Counted from the stretch's first letter, positions 1-11,836 are shown. The stretch: DNA of 64,000 nt from Corythucha ciliata (GCA_038030265.1 CM075940.1:124001-188000), one strand, 5' to 3'. The notes: generated by a model from the sequence alone, not told the origin. Program-made: numbers and translations.

Positions 1-224
1 ATACCGAGAGTCACTCATGGTATCAAACGCAGCAAATCCAACAAGCAGGGGCCTCTGGACTCGCCTTGAATTCTGTTGTCGCCTTCGCTTTGTGAACCAA
101 AAATAATTCTGGCATTACAAATTGTCAAGTTAACTTAAATATTGTGCTTTCACAGTGAGATTCGAGTCTTTTGTGGATAAGAACGATTGATAGATTTTAA
201 AATCCTCAAATTCCACATGCACAA

Positions 225-371
225 TAAAGCTCGGTGCAAACGATGCATTTTTTGAAGGATGAATGTCTGCCTGTTTTAAAAAACCATCCGGTCACTACCG
301 GGGATCATATGTTTTTTTTCACCCTGCATGTAAACATGCTTCGAAAAATGCATGGTGTGCACCGAGCTTAA
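225..371. mobile_element. Harbinger-type MITE
   Basis: A 141-bp element (228-368) has 30-bp terminal inverted repeats (228-257 and 339-368; 27 of 30 positions match) that start AGCTCGGTGCA. It is flanked by TAA on both sides (225-227 and 369-371). A three-base TAA duplication and a short inverted-repeat body without coding capacity are the usual signs of a PIF/Harbinger MITE. A related end lies at 35597. The flanks 1-224 and 372-658 hold nothing I can name. Confidence 0.75.
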
Positions 372-1419
372 GTACACAATCAAGCAGGTGAAACTTACTT
401 CCATATTCTTTTCCCGCCACAAGTCTTACTTCTGGGAGCTGGCACTATGATGTTTGTCTGTGTGCAAAGAAATCTCATTTGAATTGAATTGAAAGATGAA
501 AAATTACGGTGTAGTATTCCCAACGCATGCCACCGACGAAAACATTCGTCGACGAAAACATTCCGGACAAAATATTCAATTTCCACGTTCAAACTTCAGT
601 GATGATACACCAAAACAGACAACGCCGATAAGCTGAAGCTGATAACCGAAACCGCGTATTGCGGGTCTCGTCTCACAATGAAAAAGTCAGTGGCATTATC
701 CCACTAAGAAATCTCACTAGTAGGTAGCGGGAATCCCGTGTCCCGAAAGTTCGTAATAGCAAATGGCGGGATCGGTCGTGAGTGACATCATTCCCATTAG
801 TGGGATCTCCTCACCGTCGTATCACACGGCTTCATAATAGAGCTCGAGGCTTCATAATAGAGCTCGAGGGGGCCCAGTTAGAGTTGTCGGGATTTTGTGG
901 CGGGATAATGCCACTAGTGAGATGGGCTCGAAAACGTGAAGAGCTAGTTAGACTAGAGAACCTTCAAGTACAGGTACAGCGGACGGCCATATTTGGTCCC
1001 TCCAATTTTTCCCCCTTTCATCATCATCGTCGTATCATTTGCCTTCGAGTTGTGGTTGAGTGCTGAGTTTAATCCCGTGTTTTTGCCTTTCTTTTGTTTA
1101 TTCTTCCTAATTTTCCCGTGTTTCAACAGTTTTTTTCAAAACTTCCATTCCCGTTATTCCTTTTCGCAAACGGCTTGGAGCGTTAACTTTCGGCGCACTT
1201 CATTTTTCTAATGTCGGTTTCTCCTTCAAAAGAAACATGGTGCTTTGTTCGGCTGTTAACCCGTTAACGCCGAGAATTATTTTTTTTAGCAATTGATTAT
1301 TTTTCATATATTAGTGCATTTCATTCTGAAAATGCACTATTTTTCCATTCAAGAGGTCTCAGATGAGCTGAGAAAAATAGTTAATTAAACGTCGCGCCCC
1401 TAGGGGTCGCATTAGGGGC

Positions 1420-3730
1420 TGATGCATAAATGCATCAGTCGTCATTCAACGACTGGTAGAGGGATTTTTTTTTTTTTTTATCTTAAAGAACTTTTTTATT
1501 CATAAAATTAAGGTAAGTATAAGAATAAGAAAGACATTTCACAATGTGTGGTAACTCGTGAAGCAAGCTACGCAAAGTCCGACATCACACTTTGTACAAA
1601 TTGTTTTCACCTGAGATTTGCACGGTTTGTTGGCACAACTTCGCCTGTTTTGAATTGGTGCAACGAAGTGGTTCATACGATCGTATCTCAGAGAGGCAGG
1701 AGCCTGGTTTTTGGCATGACTTGATGGTCCAGGTGCTCTTTGAGAAGTCCTGTACCTCACAAGATATGTTTGGGCTATCTCTCGCAAGAATTTCAATTTT
1801 GGTTTCTTGTTTACTGCGTTATGAATTATAAATGCGTTATTCAACGCAATATCTACCATCCAGGTAAATAGTGGAAACCACCACTTTTTACCCCTAATAT
1901 TTATTGAGTAACAGTTCACGTCCTGATCCATTCGGTCTGTACCGCCCATACTTTTGTTATTGTGCTGAATGCAGGACGGCTGAGGGATGGGCACAATTTT
2001 CCTTTCAGCTTTCGAATATCTTTTCGCAGAATTTTTTGGTTCGAAACCGAACTTAGTGGAGGCCACAGTGACAACATTATTGTCCATCCACTTACAAATG
2101 AAAATTCCGTCGGTGTGCTCGATTTTGTGGAAACTCGTCCCTCTGTTTTCTTTTTTTCTTATTTCCTTATTTGACGGTAGTGGGGTGCCTCTTGGGATGC
2201 GATTTTCTCTCATAGTACCTGTTGCATTGTACCCCTTCTCTCGCAGGTACTTGAGAAGATTGAAAGAGGTAAATAAATCATCTGTGAAGATGTGGTACGG
2301 AAGAGAAGAAATGTCATTTGGAAGCTGATCCAACATATGGATCAAAGGAGCTGTCGCCTTACCGAAAGTGGACTCTTGCTCCGACGTAACATTGTTATTT
2401 TTCCCAGTGTAAATTTCAAAATTTACGAGATAGCCATTTGTTGCATTTAGGCACCACATCTTGTAGCCAAACCGAATTGGTTTGTTGCGAATACATTGTT
2501 TTGATGAGTGCCGCCCAAAATACTTTACCATGCTCTCGTCGTATGACAGATTTTGAGCCGGGACAAAAAATTTCAAACTCCTTTCTCTCAAAAAATCAAT
2601 GAGGGGGCGCAACTTGTAGAGTTTGTCAGTTGGATCGATCTCGTCGTTATCATTGAAGCGGAGGAATCGCTTTATTTGCAGAAATCTGTCTCTCCTCATT
2701 GCTTGTGCGACAAGTTCATTGTGCATGTCACTTTCAGAATCCCAATAATAGCGCTCACTTGGTTTTTGGTTGTAGCCGGTCAATATGAGAATTCCTAGGA
2801 AACACCTCATTTCCTCTACGCTCACAGAAAATGTGGGATGATTCTTCTGGACAGCATATCTCTTCGATTCCGAGATGATCATGTTGATGACGTCATCATC
2901 GAAAAACATTTCGAATGTTTCAACGGCACTCAAATTAGCGAACTGAGAATAATTGAATTTGGAGAAAAAAGTATCGTCCCGCATTGGTTGAAAATCCCCA
3001 TCAATACACTTTCTTCTTTTTGGGTTAACAAGTGGTTCTTTTAGTTCACTCTCCCTGAATCGTTTACGACGTATTTCAGCTGAGGCTAATAGCTGATTTC
3101 TGTTGAGGTTTTCGATCGTGCCTGGTGTATCCTCATCCGCCGAGTCTTCGTCGGTTTCCACCCGAGGCTCTGGAGGTGCGATGTATACGTCGACAGGAGC
3201 ACTAATGTCGTCGTCTTCAGAATCAGAAGAACTCAGCTGGTCATCAAATTTTCCCTCGAGAATGTCGATAGCCTCATCGGCAGTAAGATCCCGAAATTTC
3301 AATCCAGAGCTAAAAAAAGACAAGTACATAAAAATGTTATGTGAGTGACGAGTGCAGCATTTATGCATCAACCTATTTTCCAAGCAGATAAGTACTATTT
3401 TGAAAACTCGGAAAATTATTTAATGATTGTAGTCTTTTAAAATAGGTTTTAAGAAATAAGCTATTAGCTTCGGAAGCCATATTTTTCACAAATACAGAAA
3501 ATATGATACTTACAACATCGCGAAGTTGTGATTTTCAAAAACGAGAATCCAGCATGGAAAAGAAAATTCACACACGCGTAGACAAGCTAGTGCACGAAAG
3601 TGATAAGGCAAAAATAACGTTCTCTGGGGAGTCTAGTAGTGTGGGGACCGTGAAAGAGAGCGCCTCGGGCGAGCAGGATTCAACAGGATTGTTTTTTTGG
3701 CGCCAGTTATGTTGATGCATTTATGCATCA
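1420..3730. repeat. Subterminal palindrome pair of the piggyBac
   Basis: TGATGCATAAATGCATCA at 1420-1437 and TGATGCATTTATGCATCA at 3713-3730 are near-identical 18-bp palindromes close to the two ends (about 160 bp and 15 bp inside). They are good candidates for transposase-binding sites, since piggyBac elements need internal repeats as well as their tips. The binding role is inferred. Confidence 0.6.
1539..3518 (-). CDS. piggyBac transposase, two exons
   Basis: This is a cut-and-paste transposase that excises and inserts at TTAA. I read two exons on the minus strand. A five-base first exon (3518-3514, ATG plus TT) is followed by donor GTAAGT, an intron 3513-3310 ending in TTTTTTTAG, and a long second exon 3309-1539. 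The product is about 591 residues. An unspliced reading from 3383 would add intron-derived residues, which is why I prefer the spliced start. The N-terminus is acidic and Ser-rich. The three catalytic aspartates are visible in YDESMVKYFG, FTDDLFTSF and GGTDRMDQD. The C-terminus carries a cysteine-rich finger (CANKPC..CTKCDVGLCVAC). No stop or frameshift is seen. Function is inferred from family motifs. Confidence 0.92.
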
Positions 3731-4170
3731 GTCGGCGTTAACGGGTTAATTGTCATAACAAGACTATTCACGGTGTTCGGCTGTTCAAATTTCCTTCTGA
3801 CGTGGAAAGAAGAAAGAAATGGCTCATAAATTGCCATAGAGACAAGTGTACAAGTTCTCACAGGGAGCCCCAGCATTCATCCTCCCAGCATGGCGGGAGC
3901 CATCTGGCTTTTGGTGCTCAGGGTACTGCATCCATCGTCTCTTAATGCAGTATAATTGCAAGAGGTTGAAGGCGAGTTGGCGATTTTCAATCATCAGTCG
4001 TTTTCTTTTAATTACTTCTTGATGTGCGACAGCAATTAAATCTTCGGTCGTAGGCTCAGAGACCCAAATCAAGTTTAGTGATACACGTAAAAAACGATAA
4101 GGTTCCCGGAGCTCGAAGGGACCAAATATGGCGGTCCGCCGTACTCGTGCCTCTAGTGCCTTAGTTAGAC

Positions 4171-4432
4171 TAAGGGCCCCAACACACGTGCGTTTTTTAA
4201 ACGCGGCGATTAAAAAAACGCGCCCGCGTGAAAAATGCAACACACAGAATTGTATGAGAACGAACACACCAGCGTCTAAAAAGACGCCGTGTTTAAAAAA
4301 ACGCAACTTGTTCTATTTTCGACGCGGGGCGTTTAACGCGTTCAAATTTGAAACACAAAGAACTGAATGGCTTTGCACACACTTGCGTTCGTCTAGGCGC
4401 GTTTTTAGCTGACTTTTCATTTTGGCCCCTAA
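4171..4432. mobile_element. Possible Harbinger-like MITE
   Basis: TAA (4171-4173) precedes GGGCCCCAACACACGTGCG, and GGCCCC (4424-4429) precedes TAA (4430-4432). The 256-bp body is rich in small palindromes built from GCGTTT and AAACGC. GGGCC-starting ends and TAA duplication are Harbinger-like, but the two ends match over only about seven bases. The call is therefore weak. Confidence 0.35.
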
Positions 4433-5051
4433 AAAAATTATTTTAGATTGCCCAGCAGAGTGACCGAGGTCGTTAGGGCGTCGACTCTCATGTCCAGGTA
4501 TCGTCTGCTTAGTGGGTTCGATTCCCACTGTAGGCTGGATTGTTTAAGGAAAAATGATCACCCACGTGAGAATAGTAAAGTGTGTGCTTTCGCCCTCGTC
4601 CACGACACCGTATGGTAGTTGGGCGTAAAGCACGTCGATTGCTTTGTCGGCAACCCCCAGCATCTTCTCGTTCAATCCTTTTGAATCGTTTTTCTGTTGT
4701 GTTTTGAACGCTGGGCTCTGAGCTTGTCTTTCTTGTCATTCTTTTGGGAACATGTTCAACACGTGGTTTTAACATAATGTAATGTCTGGGTCGGACCAAG
4801 AAGTTACAACGCGAAATGTTGTTATTGACATTGACAGGTTGATCGCAGAAATCGAGAGAAGACCCGCTCTCTTCAACAAAAAAGATAAACGTTATTGTGA
4901 TAGGAATTTGAAAGACAAAATGTGGGATACAAGCTGTCTTGACGAGACCCATTTCACTGCTGGAGACTGGACACGCGATACTTTGAACGCAAGTGTGTCG
5001 AGACGGTTTTGGTGGCGGCGAGTCACGCGGGCGCGTTTTTTTAATCGCCGC
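4203..5051. repeat. Perfect 28-bp inverted repeat
   Basis: The segment 4203-4230 (starting GCGGCGATTAAAAAAACGCG) is repeated exactly in reverse at 5024-5051. The matching stops abruptly on the inner side. It may mark an element of about 850 bp whose right tip is altered, overlapping the MITE-like call at 4171, or a local duplication-inversion. Confidence 0.6.
4445..4700 (+). mobile_element. tRNA-derived SINE
   Basis: The head (4450-4535) reads like a tRNA with a long variable arm: GCAGAGTGACCGAGG followed by an internal B box GGTTCGATTCC at 4515-4525 within an AGTGGG...CCCACT stem. A non-tRNA body follows to about 4700. A tRNA gene would end soon after the B-box arm, whereas here unrelated sequence continues. 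That points to a pol III retroposon, not a functional tRNA gene. The exact 3' end and target duplication are not visible. Confidence 0.55.
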
Positions 5052-5149
5052 AGCGGGATGGGACCCTCTGGCGGGAACTCATCTCACTTGTGAGTTTTTT
5101 ATAGCGGAATCATCCCGCCAGCTTTTTTTGGGTGAGACGAGACCCGCAA

Positions 5150-6774
5150 CGCATGCAATACGCTGTTATCTTAATCGGACAAGTTGAAAAAATTGTTTAT
5201 TTCACGAACGGGACTAACTTAGTACCTCATTTTGTATTTATTATAGGTTTTTATTTTTATGTATTATTTGTTAGTCGGTTAGTATTAGGTCGTTTAGTGA
5301 ATCTAGTTTATAGTAGTGTTTATTTTGAATTCCAAAGTCGAATCCAATCACGCCGCTTCGATGGCTCTACTTGGACTCGTTGTTGTTGCCCATATTTTGT
5401 CCCGCCGCAACCAAAGGTAAATATGAATTTTAAATTGTATCCGAAAGAATTAAAATCACCGCATTCAATGACATTACTAAAGCCGAAGCCCTCACGAGGT
5501 AGAAAAATACTATACTTGGTACGCAAAATTTATTCATCATCGTACTGCGAGGGATGATAGAAACCATGGCTCAATTAATGCCTGCTGCGGGCCTCGATGA
5601 CCAATAATTCAAGTATTACGTCTGTCACGTTTTCATGTTTTGTTATATTAGACACAGAAGATATCGTCAGTCAACGATTCGAAGGCCGCTGCTAGTCGGA
5701 TACAAGGCTCTAGACACTATGTCCGAATCAAGGTAACAAAAATATAGAATTCCGACAACATTTTCGTTGGCTCATACAGTTTTCCTTGTCATAGATTTAG
5801 GTGTTTCTGTAACGCCCGAACTAAATTCATGCGGTTTGGGATTGGAAAAAAGCTAAATTCTTTTTGCTTTTCTTTTTAAGAATTTTTCACTTAGGAAGGG
5901 GGACCGGATCCGAACCCTGCGAACTACTAGAGTCAAGAGTAAATCAACGTCCATTTATTCTTTTATCCCTTTTCTTCTTTTTTTTTCTATCATTCATATA
6001 TTTCTACCTTTTTCCAGTTTCAATAACTTGCAAAATATCAGAAATAATAACTGTAAAGCGGCGAGCAGAAGTTAATTGTAAATTTTATTTATGGAAAAAA
6101 TATTCTCGTTGGAGAATTAGGGTTCGAAAGAACGGTCCCCCCCTTCTGTACTTTCCTTCACTCTATACCTACTTGCTGACCGCACACATCTGGACGTGTA
6201 CACGTGTGTATTGCATTCCTCATTCCTGGAAGGACAAACACATTTCTGTTCTGTATTTTTTTTTTTTTTCTGTATTGAAGGGCCACAGCCTGTACTTTTT
6301 TTCTTTCTTTAACGTTACTTTTCTGTGGGTGGATATTCCTGGTAAGGGGGTGGGACAAGATATTTTCTTGTTTTTCTATCTGCCTGTTTCGCAGCCTCCA
6401 TCCTGCTTTTATGCGTAGAGGATTGTTTAGGATTTTCATTAGGCATAAAAATTCTTAGGAGGCTAACGAATTTTAGTTGCACTTTGAAATCGCGAGTTGA
6501 GTTACTACAAATCAACTCACGTACCACGTCAGTTCGCCCTCCCCCTGTAACTTTCACCTTGACAACTGTTGAGCCTTTCGAGCCGGTGTTGCAACCTCCC
6601 TGTGGGGTTTTCTCTGACTGAGTATATCAATCACCTGGCTACTTTTCCGTTACGATTGTGTGTTGTTATTCTGTTATCTCGCTCCCCCCTGGTTTCCTGT
6701 TTTTTGGTGCCCTACTGTAGTTACTGTCTGGCTGTAGTTTGTACTGTTTTCTGGTTCACTTCATGTTTAGTAAG
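5150..6774. other. Gene-free stretch upstream of the BEL element
   Basis: Only short unsupported reading frames occur here, with T-rich tracts around 5970-6000 and 6255-6310. The last few hundred bases may be leader of the BEL element that begins coding at 6775. I could not find a 5' LTR: nothing here matches the candidate 3' LTR at 13047. Confidence 0.4.
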
Positions 6775-8190
6775 ATGGCTGACCCTGACAAATTAGATTC
6801 TTTGAAAATCGCTTTGGCTACTTTCTCGCTACTCGAGAATCGTGCTAAGACTGTCGCGGGACAAATTTGGGAGGTCAGTGAGTCCGGGGGTGGCATCCCC
6901 CCCCCGCTCGTCGTTTTCTGTTGGCGGCAAAAGAAGTCATGAGGTCGCGCGATCGAGCGACCGATGCCGCGGAGTCTGTAACTGTACTGGGGAAAGTTTT
7001 TCCCGACGAAGTGAACGTGATGGAATTTCAGAGACGAGTGAAGGACTTCGATGAAATTCTTTTAGATATAGTCTGCGCTGTTGACGATTTGCAGGTGACC
7101 GCTACTGCTAGCTGTGGGGGAGCGGGTGATCTGCCTGTATCTGAAGGGGGGGAGCTGGCGTGTCGGGGATCAAGCTCCCTGCACTCGATCTCGTCCGTTT
7201 TTCGGGCGATCTGAGGACGTGGTCCTCATTTCGAAAGTGTTTTGCTGAGACGGTCGAGCGGAATGGAACTCTGACTGGGCAAGAAAAGCTTCGTTACTTA
7301 AAAAACTGTTTGTCTGGGGAGCCCCTTAAACTTATCGAAACGATTTCTGATAGTCTGAGCGTTGCTCCTGAAGTGCTAGAAACGGCGTATAACAAGCCGA
7401 TACTCCTGGCGGACTGCTTCCTGCAGGAACTCCTCAATCAGCGTTCCCCTGCTGAAAAAATCAGCGAGTTGCGGACGTTTGTCGCAACTACCACAGAGAA
7501 TTTGTGATTGTTTGAACGCTTGTCCTTCTCCATGTCGCCGGACTATCTGCTGACCTACTGGCTTTTGAGGAAGCTGCCTGCCCCCTTACAAAAGCAGTTT
7601 GCTAAAGAACATCGCGAGCCTCATGATTTTACTATCAAGCGCTTCCTGGCATTTGTGACCGCGAAATGCAGGCGAGGTTCGCCTCCAGGGTGCTGGAGGC
7701 GAGTTCCTCTTCCCAGGTGGGCCCGCGTGCCGATGTGGCTGCCCCTTCGTCCGGAAACCGTCGCTATTCTCAGCAGCGCCTGGTGGCGCATGCAGCTGTA
7801 TCTGAGTCGCCTGAAGGTGCCCTGTCTGTAATTCGGGGAGGCACCACATTTCTTACTGCCCCAAATTTGGTGCTCTGTCCGTCCCTGAGCGCTTGGATCG
7901 TGCTCGCTACATGGGATTGTGTTTTCGCTGTCTGGACCCTCACTCTTTTAAATCCTGCGCGAGCCGGCTATCATGCCAAATGTGCTCCGGGAGTCACCAT
8001 CTGCTGCTGCACTCAGCGGCTAGGACTAAATCGTTGCGAACTGCCAGCGGTCGCCCGGAGGGGGGCTCCCCCCGGAGTCAGCCGACTCCATCTGCCCCGG
8101 CTCTGCACGCCGGTGGGGACTCGGCGCCTGGGCCCGCGGAAGAATGCAGTGACGTGGAGGACGGAAGTCCCGCGTTGGCGACTTCCACTG
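6775..8190 (+). pseudogene. BEL gag, frameshifted
   Basis: Gag begins with ATG at 6775 (MADPDKLDSLK) and has a helical N-terminal part. A DUF1759-type capsid region lies at about 7160-7680 (LPALDLVRFSGDLRTWSSF), and a Cys/His knuckle region follows near 7893-8010 (GLCFRCLDPHSFKSC, CQMCSGSHH). The frame changes after a nine-C run (6897-6905) and again after a seven-G run (7146-7152). TGA interrupts it at 7505-7507, and it shifts again near 7680. Gag would package the element RNA, but this copy cannot make a full-length protein as read. Several breaks sit in homopolymers, so part of the damage could be sequence error. Confidence 0.8.
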
Positions 8191-10020
8191 TTGGCGCTTG
8201 GCGCTGTTGGCCACAGCGCGCGTCGCGGTTTTGGACGGTGGTGGCCGACCACAGATGCTGAGAGCCCTGATCGACTCCTGGGACTGGGTCTTCCCCTGTA
8301 CTGCTGGCCACTGGGGTCATATAGGAGCTGAATTGTTCCATGAAGCGGTTCTGGGAGTTGAAGGAGGTGCTGCTCCCGGGGACGGTGGATCCTGACGAGG
8401 TAAGGTGTGAGGAGCTGTTTGTGGGATCCATGTCTAGGGCTGAAAATGGCCAGTATTCTGTAGGGTTGCCCTTTAAAAGTGATCCGAGCTGTTTGGGGGA
8501 GTCGCGCTTAATGGCTGAGCGTCGTCTCCTCGCTCTGGAGCGGCGTTTTCGCCGGGACCCGGCCCTGAAAGAGGCTTATGTGGCCTGTGTTGAAGATTAC
8601 ATCGCACAGGGCCATATGGAGGTGACGGCTGAGCCCCAGCTCTCTGGGTACTATATCCCTCACCATGCGGTGGTGAAAACCGTAGGTACGACACAGAAGG
8701 TGCGGGTGGTGTTCGACTCTTCTGCCCACACTACGTCGGGGTTGTCGCTGAACGAAATTCTGTATCCCGGCCCCCCCCCCTCCAGGCCGACATTTTGGCC
8801 GTCATTCTGAATTTTAGGCTGCCTACTATAGTTTTTACGGCAGACATCCGGCAAATGTACCGGATGATTCTAGTCCGTGAGTGTGACCGTCGCTATCAGC
8901 GTATCTTGTGAAGGGCTGACCCCTCTAACCCTATTCTTATATATGACCTGACTCGAGTCAGTTTTGGGGTGTCGTCATCTCCCCATTACTGGCCATGCGG
9001 ACGCTTTTGCAGCTGGCCACTGATGAGGGGGGTGCGTATCCGGAGGCGGCTGAGGCGTTGAGAGCATCCACTTTCGTGGATGATGTGCTGACTGGGGCGA
9101 ATGATGTCGCCGAGGCAAGGCGTTCGCGGGAGTCATTGATAGGACTGCTGAGCGAGGGGGGCTTCGAGTTGAGGAAATGGACCTCTAATGCCCCGGAGCT
9201 TCTGGAGAGGATCCCTGAGGATCACCTTGGCTGCCGTCTGGGGCTTGATCTGAGCGAGCCAGAGGTGGTGAAGGTTCTAGGAGTTCAATGGGACCCTGCC
9301 ACTGATATGTTCTCGTATGCTGTACATTTTTCTGAAACGGCCTGTACTAAAAGGCAACTAGTCTCTGAGATAGCCCGCATTTATGACCCTGCGGGTTGGC
9401 TGGCACCTGTGGTCATTAGATTCAAAGTCTTCATGCAGGACTTATGGCGTTTGGGTTTGGACTGGGACTCGTCCCCCCCTGAAGCTGTACTAAGTGGGTG
9501 GGCCCGATTTGTGGGAGAGCTGACGCGAATTGCGGACATGCGGATCCCGCGCCATGTTTTGCCTGGCGACTGTACCGGGTATGAGCTGCATCTGTTTGCT
9601 GACGCCAGCTCGGTGGCGTACGCGGCTGCTGCGTACCTTTGGGTAACAGCTGGCGCGGGAGTTATGACAAGGCTCATTATGGCTAAGACTAAGGTGGCTC
9701 CGCTGAAACCACTAACAATTAACCGTCTGGAACTGGAAGCTGCGCACCTGGCTGTAAAGGTGTATTCAATGTTGAGGCGTGGGTGGAAGATGGAGCTCTC
9801 ACTTGATCGGGTGTGGGCATGGTCTGATTCCAAGGTCGCCCTCGCGTGGTTGGCCACCGCTCCGCACAGACTGAAGCAATTTGTAGCTAATAGAGTAGTC
9901 GCTATAACTGATGTAATTCCTCCGGAGCGGTGGAATTACGTCCCTACTGAGGACAACCCTGCAGATATTGCGTCTCGGGGTTGCAGCTGTTCTGAATTTC
10001 TGGAGGGACAATCTTTCTGA
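8191..10020 (+). pseudogene. BEL pol: protease, reverse transcriptase, RNase H
   Basis: Protease traces occur near 8198-8340. The reverse transcriptase N-terminal part is at 8340-8815 (motif VRVVFDSSA). After a C-rich break at 8770-8780, a stretch reading TADIRQMYRMI lies near 8838. The RT palm follows at 8995 with FVDDVLTGAND, the BEL version of the YxDD active site. RNase H runs to 10020 (LFADASS, NRLELEAAHLA, AWSDSKVALAWL, ADIASRGC). RT copies the element RNA and RNase H removes the template. At least two frame changes separate the parts. Confidence 0.85.
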
Positions 10021-10885
10021 CTTTCTGGCCCGGGTTGGCTGTCCCTACCGCGGGACCAGTGGCCGGAGCGTTCCGAGGTCGCCCTGGCCAATGAGCTACC
10101 TGAGCTCCGATCGTCCAATGTACTGATAGTGCGGAGTCACACTGCGAATTGTGTCTCTTCATTTTTCTCTGACGTCATGGGCAAGTATTCCTCCTTTTTA
10201 CGTGCTGTGCGGGGTTGGTGCCACACTCCTTCGCGCGATTGACTGTTTCAAGAATTACCGGGGGCGTCGGACACTGACTGAGTCCCCCCTCTCTCATGAG
10301 GATTTTGCCAGGGCTGAGATAAAGTGGCTGCTTGAGACGCAAGCGGCGAGTTTTGCTGGTGATATTGACGCCCTGAGGCGTGGTGCTGTATGTAGCGTGG
10401 CTGTGCAGCGCCTCCGCCCATTTCTGGACCCTGAAGGGGTATTGAGGGCGGGGGGGGGGGAGATTGAGCATGGCCAGTTTGTCGGAGGAGGAGAAACATC
10501 CGGCCATCCTGCCCAAACACAGTCACCTGACACACTTGGTCATTGACCAATTTCACCATGACTCGCGCCATGGGGGGCTGACGGTTTTGCTGGGGCTGCT
10601 CTCCAGACATTACTGGGTGGTTGGCGCGAGGGGAGTGGTACGGCAGCGTATTCATGGCTGCCTTCGCTGTTTTAAGTTTCAGGTCCGTCCGTTTTCACCG
10701 ATGATGGCGGATTTGCCTCGGGCCCGGGTCACGGTGTCTCGGCCCTTCACTCATACTGGGGTTGACTTCGCTGGACCGTTTCTGTATAAGGCCTCCCCTT
10801 TGAGGAATTCAAAGCTATTAAAGTGCTATGTGGCCGTATTTGTCTGTTTTTGCTCAAGGGCTGTCCACCTTGAGCCTGTATCTGC

Positions 10886-11689
10886 CCTTCTGCATCTTTA
10901 CTTAACACAATTAATTATAATTTGTTTCTTGTCAAGACCTGGATGGACATTAATCGTTTGAGTCTTAATATAGATAAAACCTCTATAATTAGGTTTTCTT
11001 TCAGTAAGCTAGACTGCTTTGGTCTTTCTGGAGTGGCTTTTCATCACTTTTCTTGTTTTCAAAATATGGAATCCTGTAATTGCAAATTCTTACCTTTGGC
11101 TGAAAAATGTAAATACCTAGGGATCATATTTGATCAGAATTTGAAATTCAATTACCATATTGATGCTTTGGTTTCCAAGTTGAGAAAGTTATTTTATGTT
11201 TTTAAGGAAGCCCGAAATTTTTTGTCTGTGGCGCAGTTGAGAACTATTTATTTTGGCTTAGTTTTTTCTTTATTAAAGTATGGCACTTTCGTATGGGGAA
11301 GTGCTAGTAAGTCATTATTAGGATCTGTGCAGGTTACACAGAATATTATACTTAAAGTAGCGCTTCGTAAGCATCCAAGATATCCTACTATTATGTTGCA
11401 TCGTGAATTAGATGTACTCAATGTAAGGCAGTTGTTTTTATTTCAATCGTGCTTGCTTGTTTATAAATCTGGAATTCAGCCAGAGCATAGAAGCATAGTG
11501 ATGCATACACGTACTGCAGCGTCATCGCACATTCAGTTGCCAAAACTTAGAACCGAACGTGCAAAAAAGAATGCATATCATATAGTTACAAAGTTCTTTT
11601 ATGATTGTAAATTTAATTTTGACGTGTTTAGTAGTTTTGTACATTTTAAAAGAGAAATTTTGAGCAAGATTAAGGAATTAGCACTGTAG
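10886..11689 (+). pseudogene. LINE pol C-terminal fragment
   Basis: About 265 residues are open to TAG at 11687-11689. The fragment begins just after the missing YADD active site, with thumb motifs LSLNIDKTSIIRF and KYLGIIFDQNLKF. The usual LINE C-terminal helical region follows (LRTIYFGLVFSLLKYGTFVWG). No endonuclease or catalytic palm remains, so it cannot act. It resembles the C-terminal third of the LINE at 39812-41966, but the sequences and tails differ enough to be separate families. Confidence 0.85.
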
Positions 11690-11793
11690 AGAGCCTTCTT
11701 CTTCTTTTTCTTTTTAATTTGTTAATTAAATTGTTTTACATGTAGGTACCTACTTAGTAGTTGACTTTGTGGGCTTATTGGCTGTAACCAGCT

Positions 11794-11836
11794 CCACCAG
11801 CCGCCACAAGTTCTTATGAACTTATTTGGTTGGTGG
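11794..11836 (+). promoter_or_regulatory. 3' UTR hairpin of the LINE
   Basis: CCACCAGCC (11794-11802) pairs with GGTTGGTGG (11828-11836), and the inner AAGTTC (11808-11813) pairs with GAACTT (11818-11823) around a TTAT loop. It lies about 100 bases before the repeat tail. LINE reverse transcriptases often recognise a 3' UTR stem-loop; that use here is inferred. Confidence 0.6.

Larger units (their letters stand above)
1256..3749 (-). mobile_element. piggyBac element, apparently complete
   Basis: TTAA target duplications lie at 1256-1259 and 3746-3749. Immediately inside are 14-bp inverted repeats CCCGTTAACGCCGA at 1260-1273 and 3732-3745. Near each end is an 18-bp palindrome (1420-1437 and 3713-3730). 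The single gene inside is a spliced transposase on the minus strand with all expected catalytic aspartates. TTAA duplication, CCC-starting ends and this gene together define the piggyBac superfamily. Clean ends and an open gene suggest recent insertion. The element sits inside the older 659-5149 transposon. Confidence 0.93.
974..4144. repeat. Inverted pair carrying CArG-box sequences
   Basis: The 28-bp segments 974-1001 and 4117-4144 are inverted copies with two mismatches. Each contains a perfect CC(A/T)6GG word, CCATATTTGG at 987-996 and its reverse at 4122-4131. That word matches the SRF/MADS CArG consensus. The pair lies just inside the ends of the decayed transposon, so it may simply be subterminal sequence. 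Regulatory use is only a possibility. Confidence 0.5.
659..5149. mobile_element. Decayed DNA transposon, host of nested inserts
   Basis: Perfect 18-bp inverted ends TTGCGGGTCTCGTCTCAC lie at 659-676 and, reversed, at 5132-5149. Inside both ends are scattered GCGGGAT and GTGAGAT-like words, and a second inverted pair lies at 974-1001 and 4117-4144. No transposase belonging to this element is recognisable: the only large coding region is an unrelated piggyBac inserted at TTAA (1256-3749). I see no convincing target duplication beside the ends. It is probably a non-autonomous DNA element of unassigned superfamily that later collected a piggyBac, a MITE-like insert and a SINE. Confidence 0.55.

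Noticed and set aside
4445..4540. Functional tRNA gene
   Set aside because: The tRNA-like head runs into an unrelated SINE body, and the cloverleaf arms are degenerate.
5132..5557. Protein-coding gene in a 141-codon open frame
   Set aside because: It overlaps the transposon end, has no family likeness, and its composition is like non-coding DNA.
5811..6774. A 5' LTR for the BEL element
   Set aside because: I compared this region with 12690-13404 and found no shared stretch long enough to be an LTR pair.
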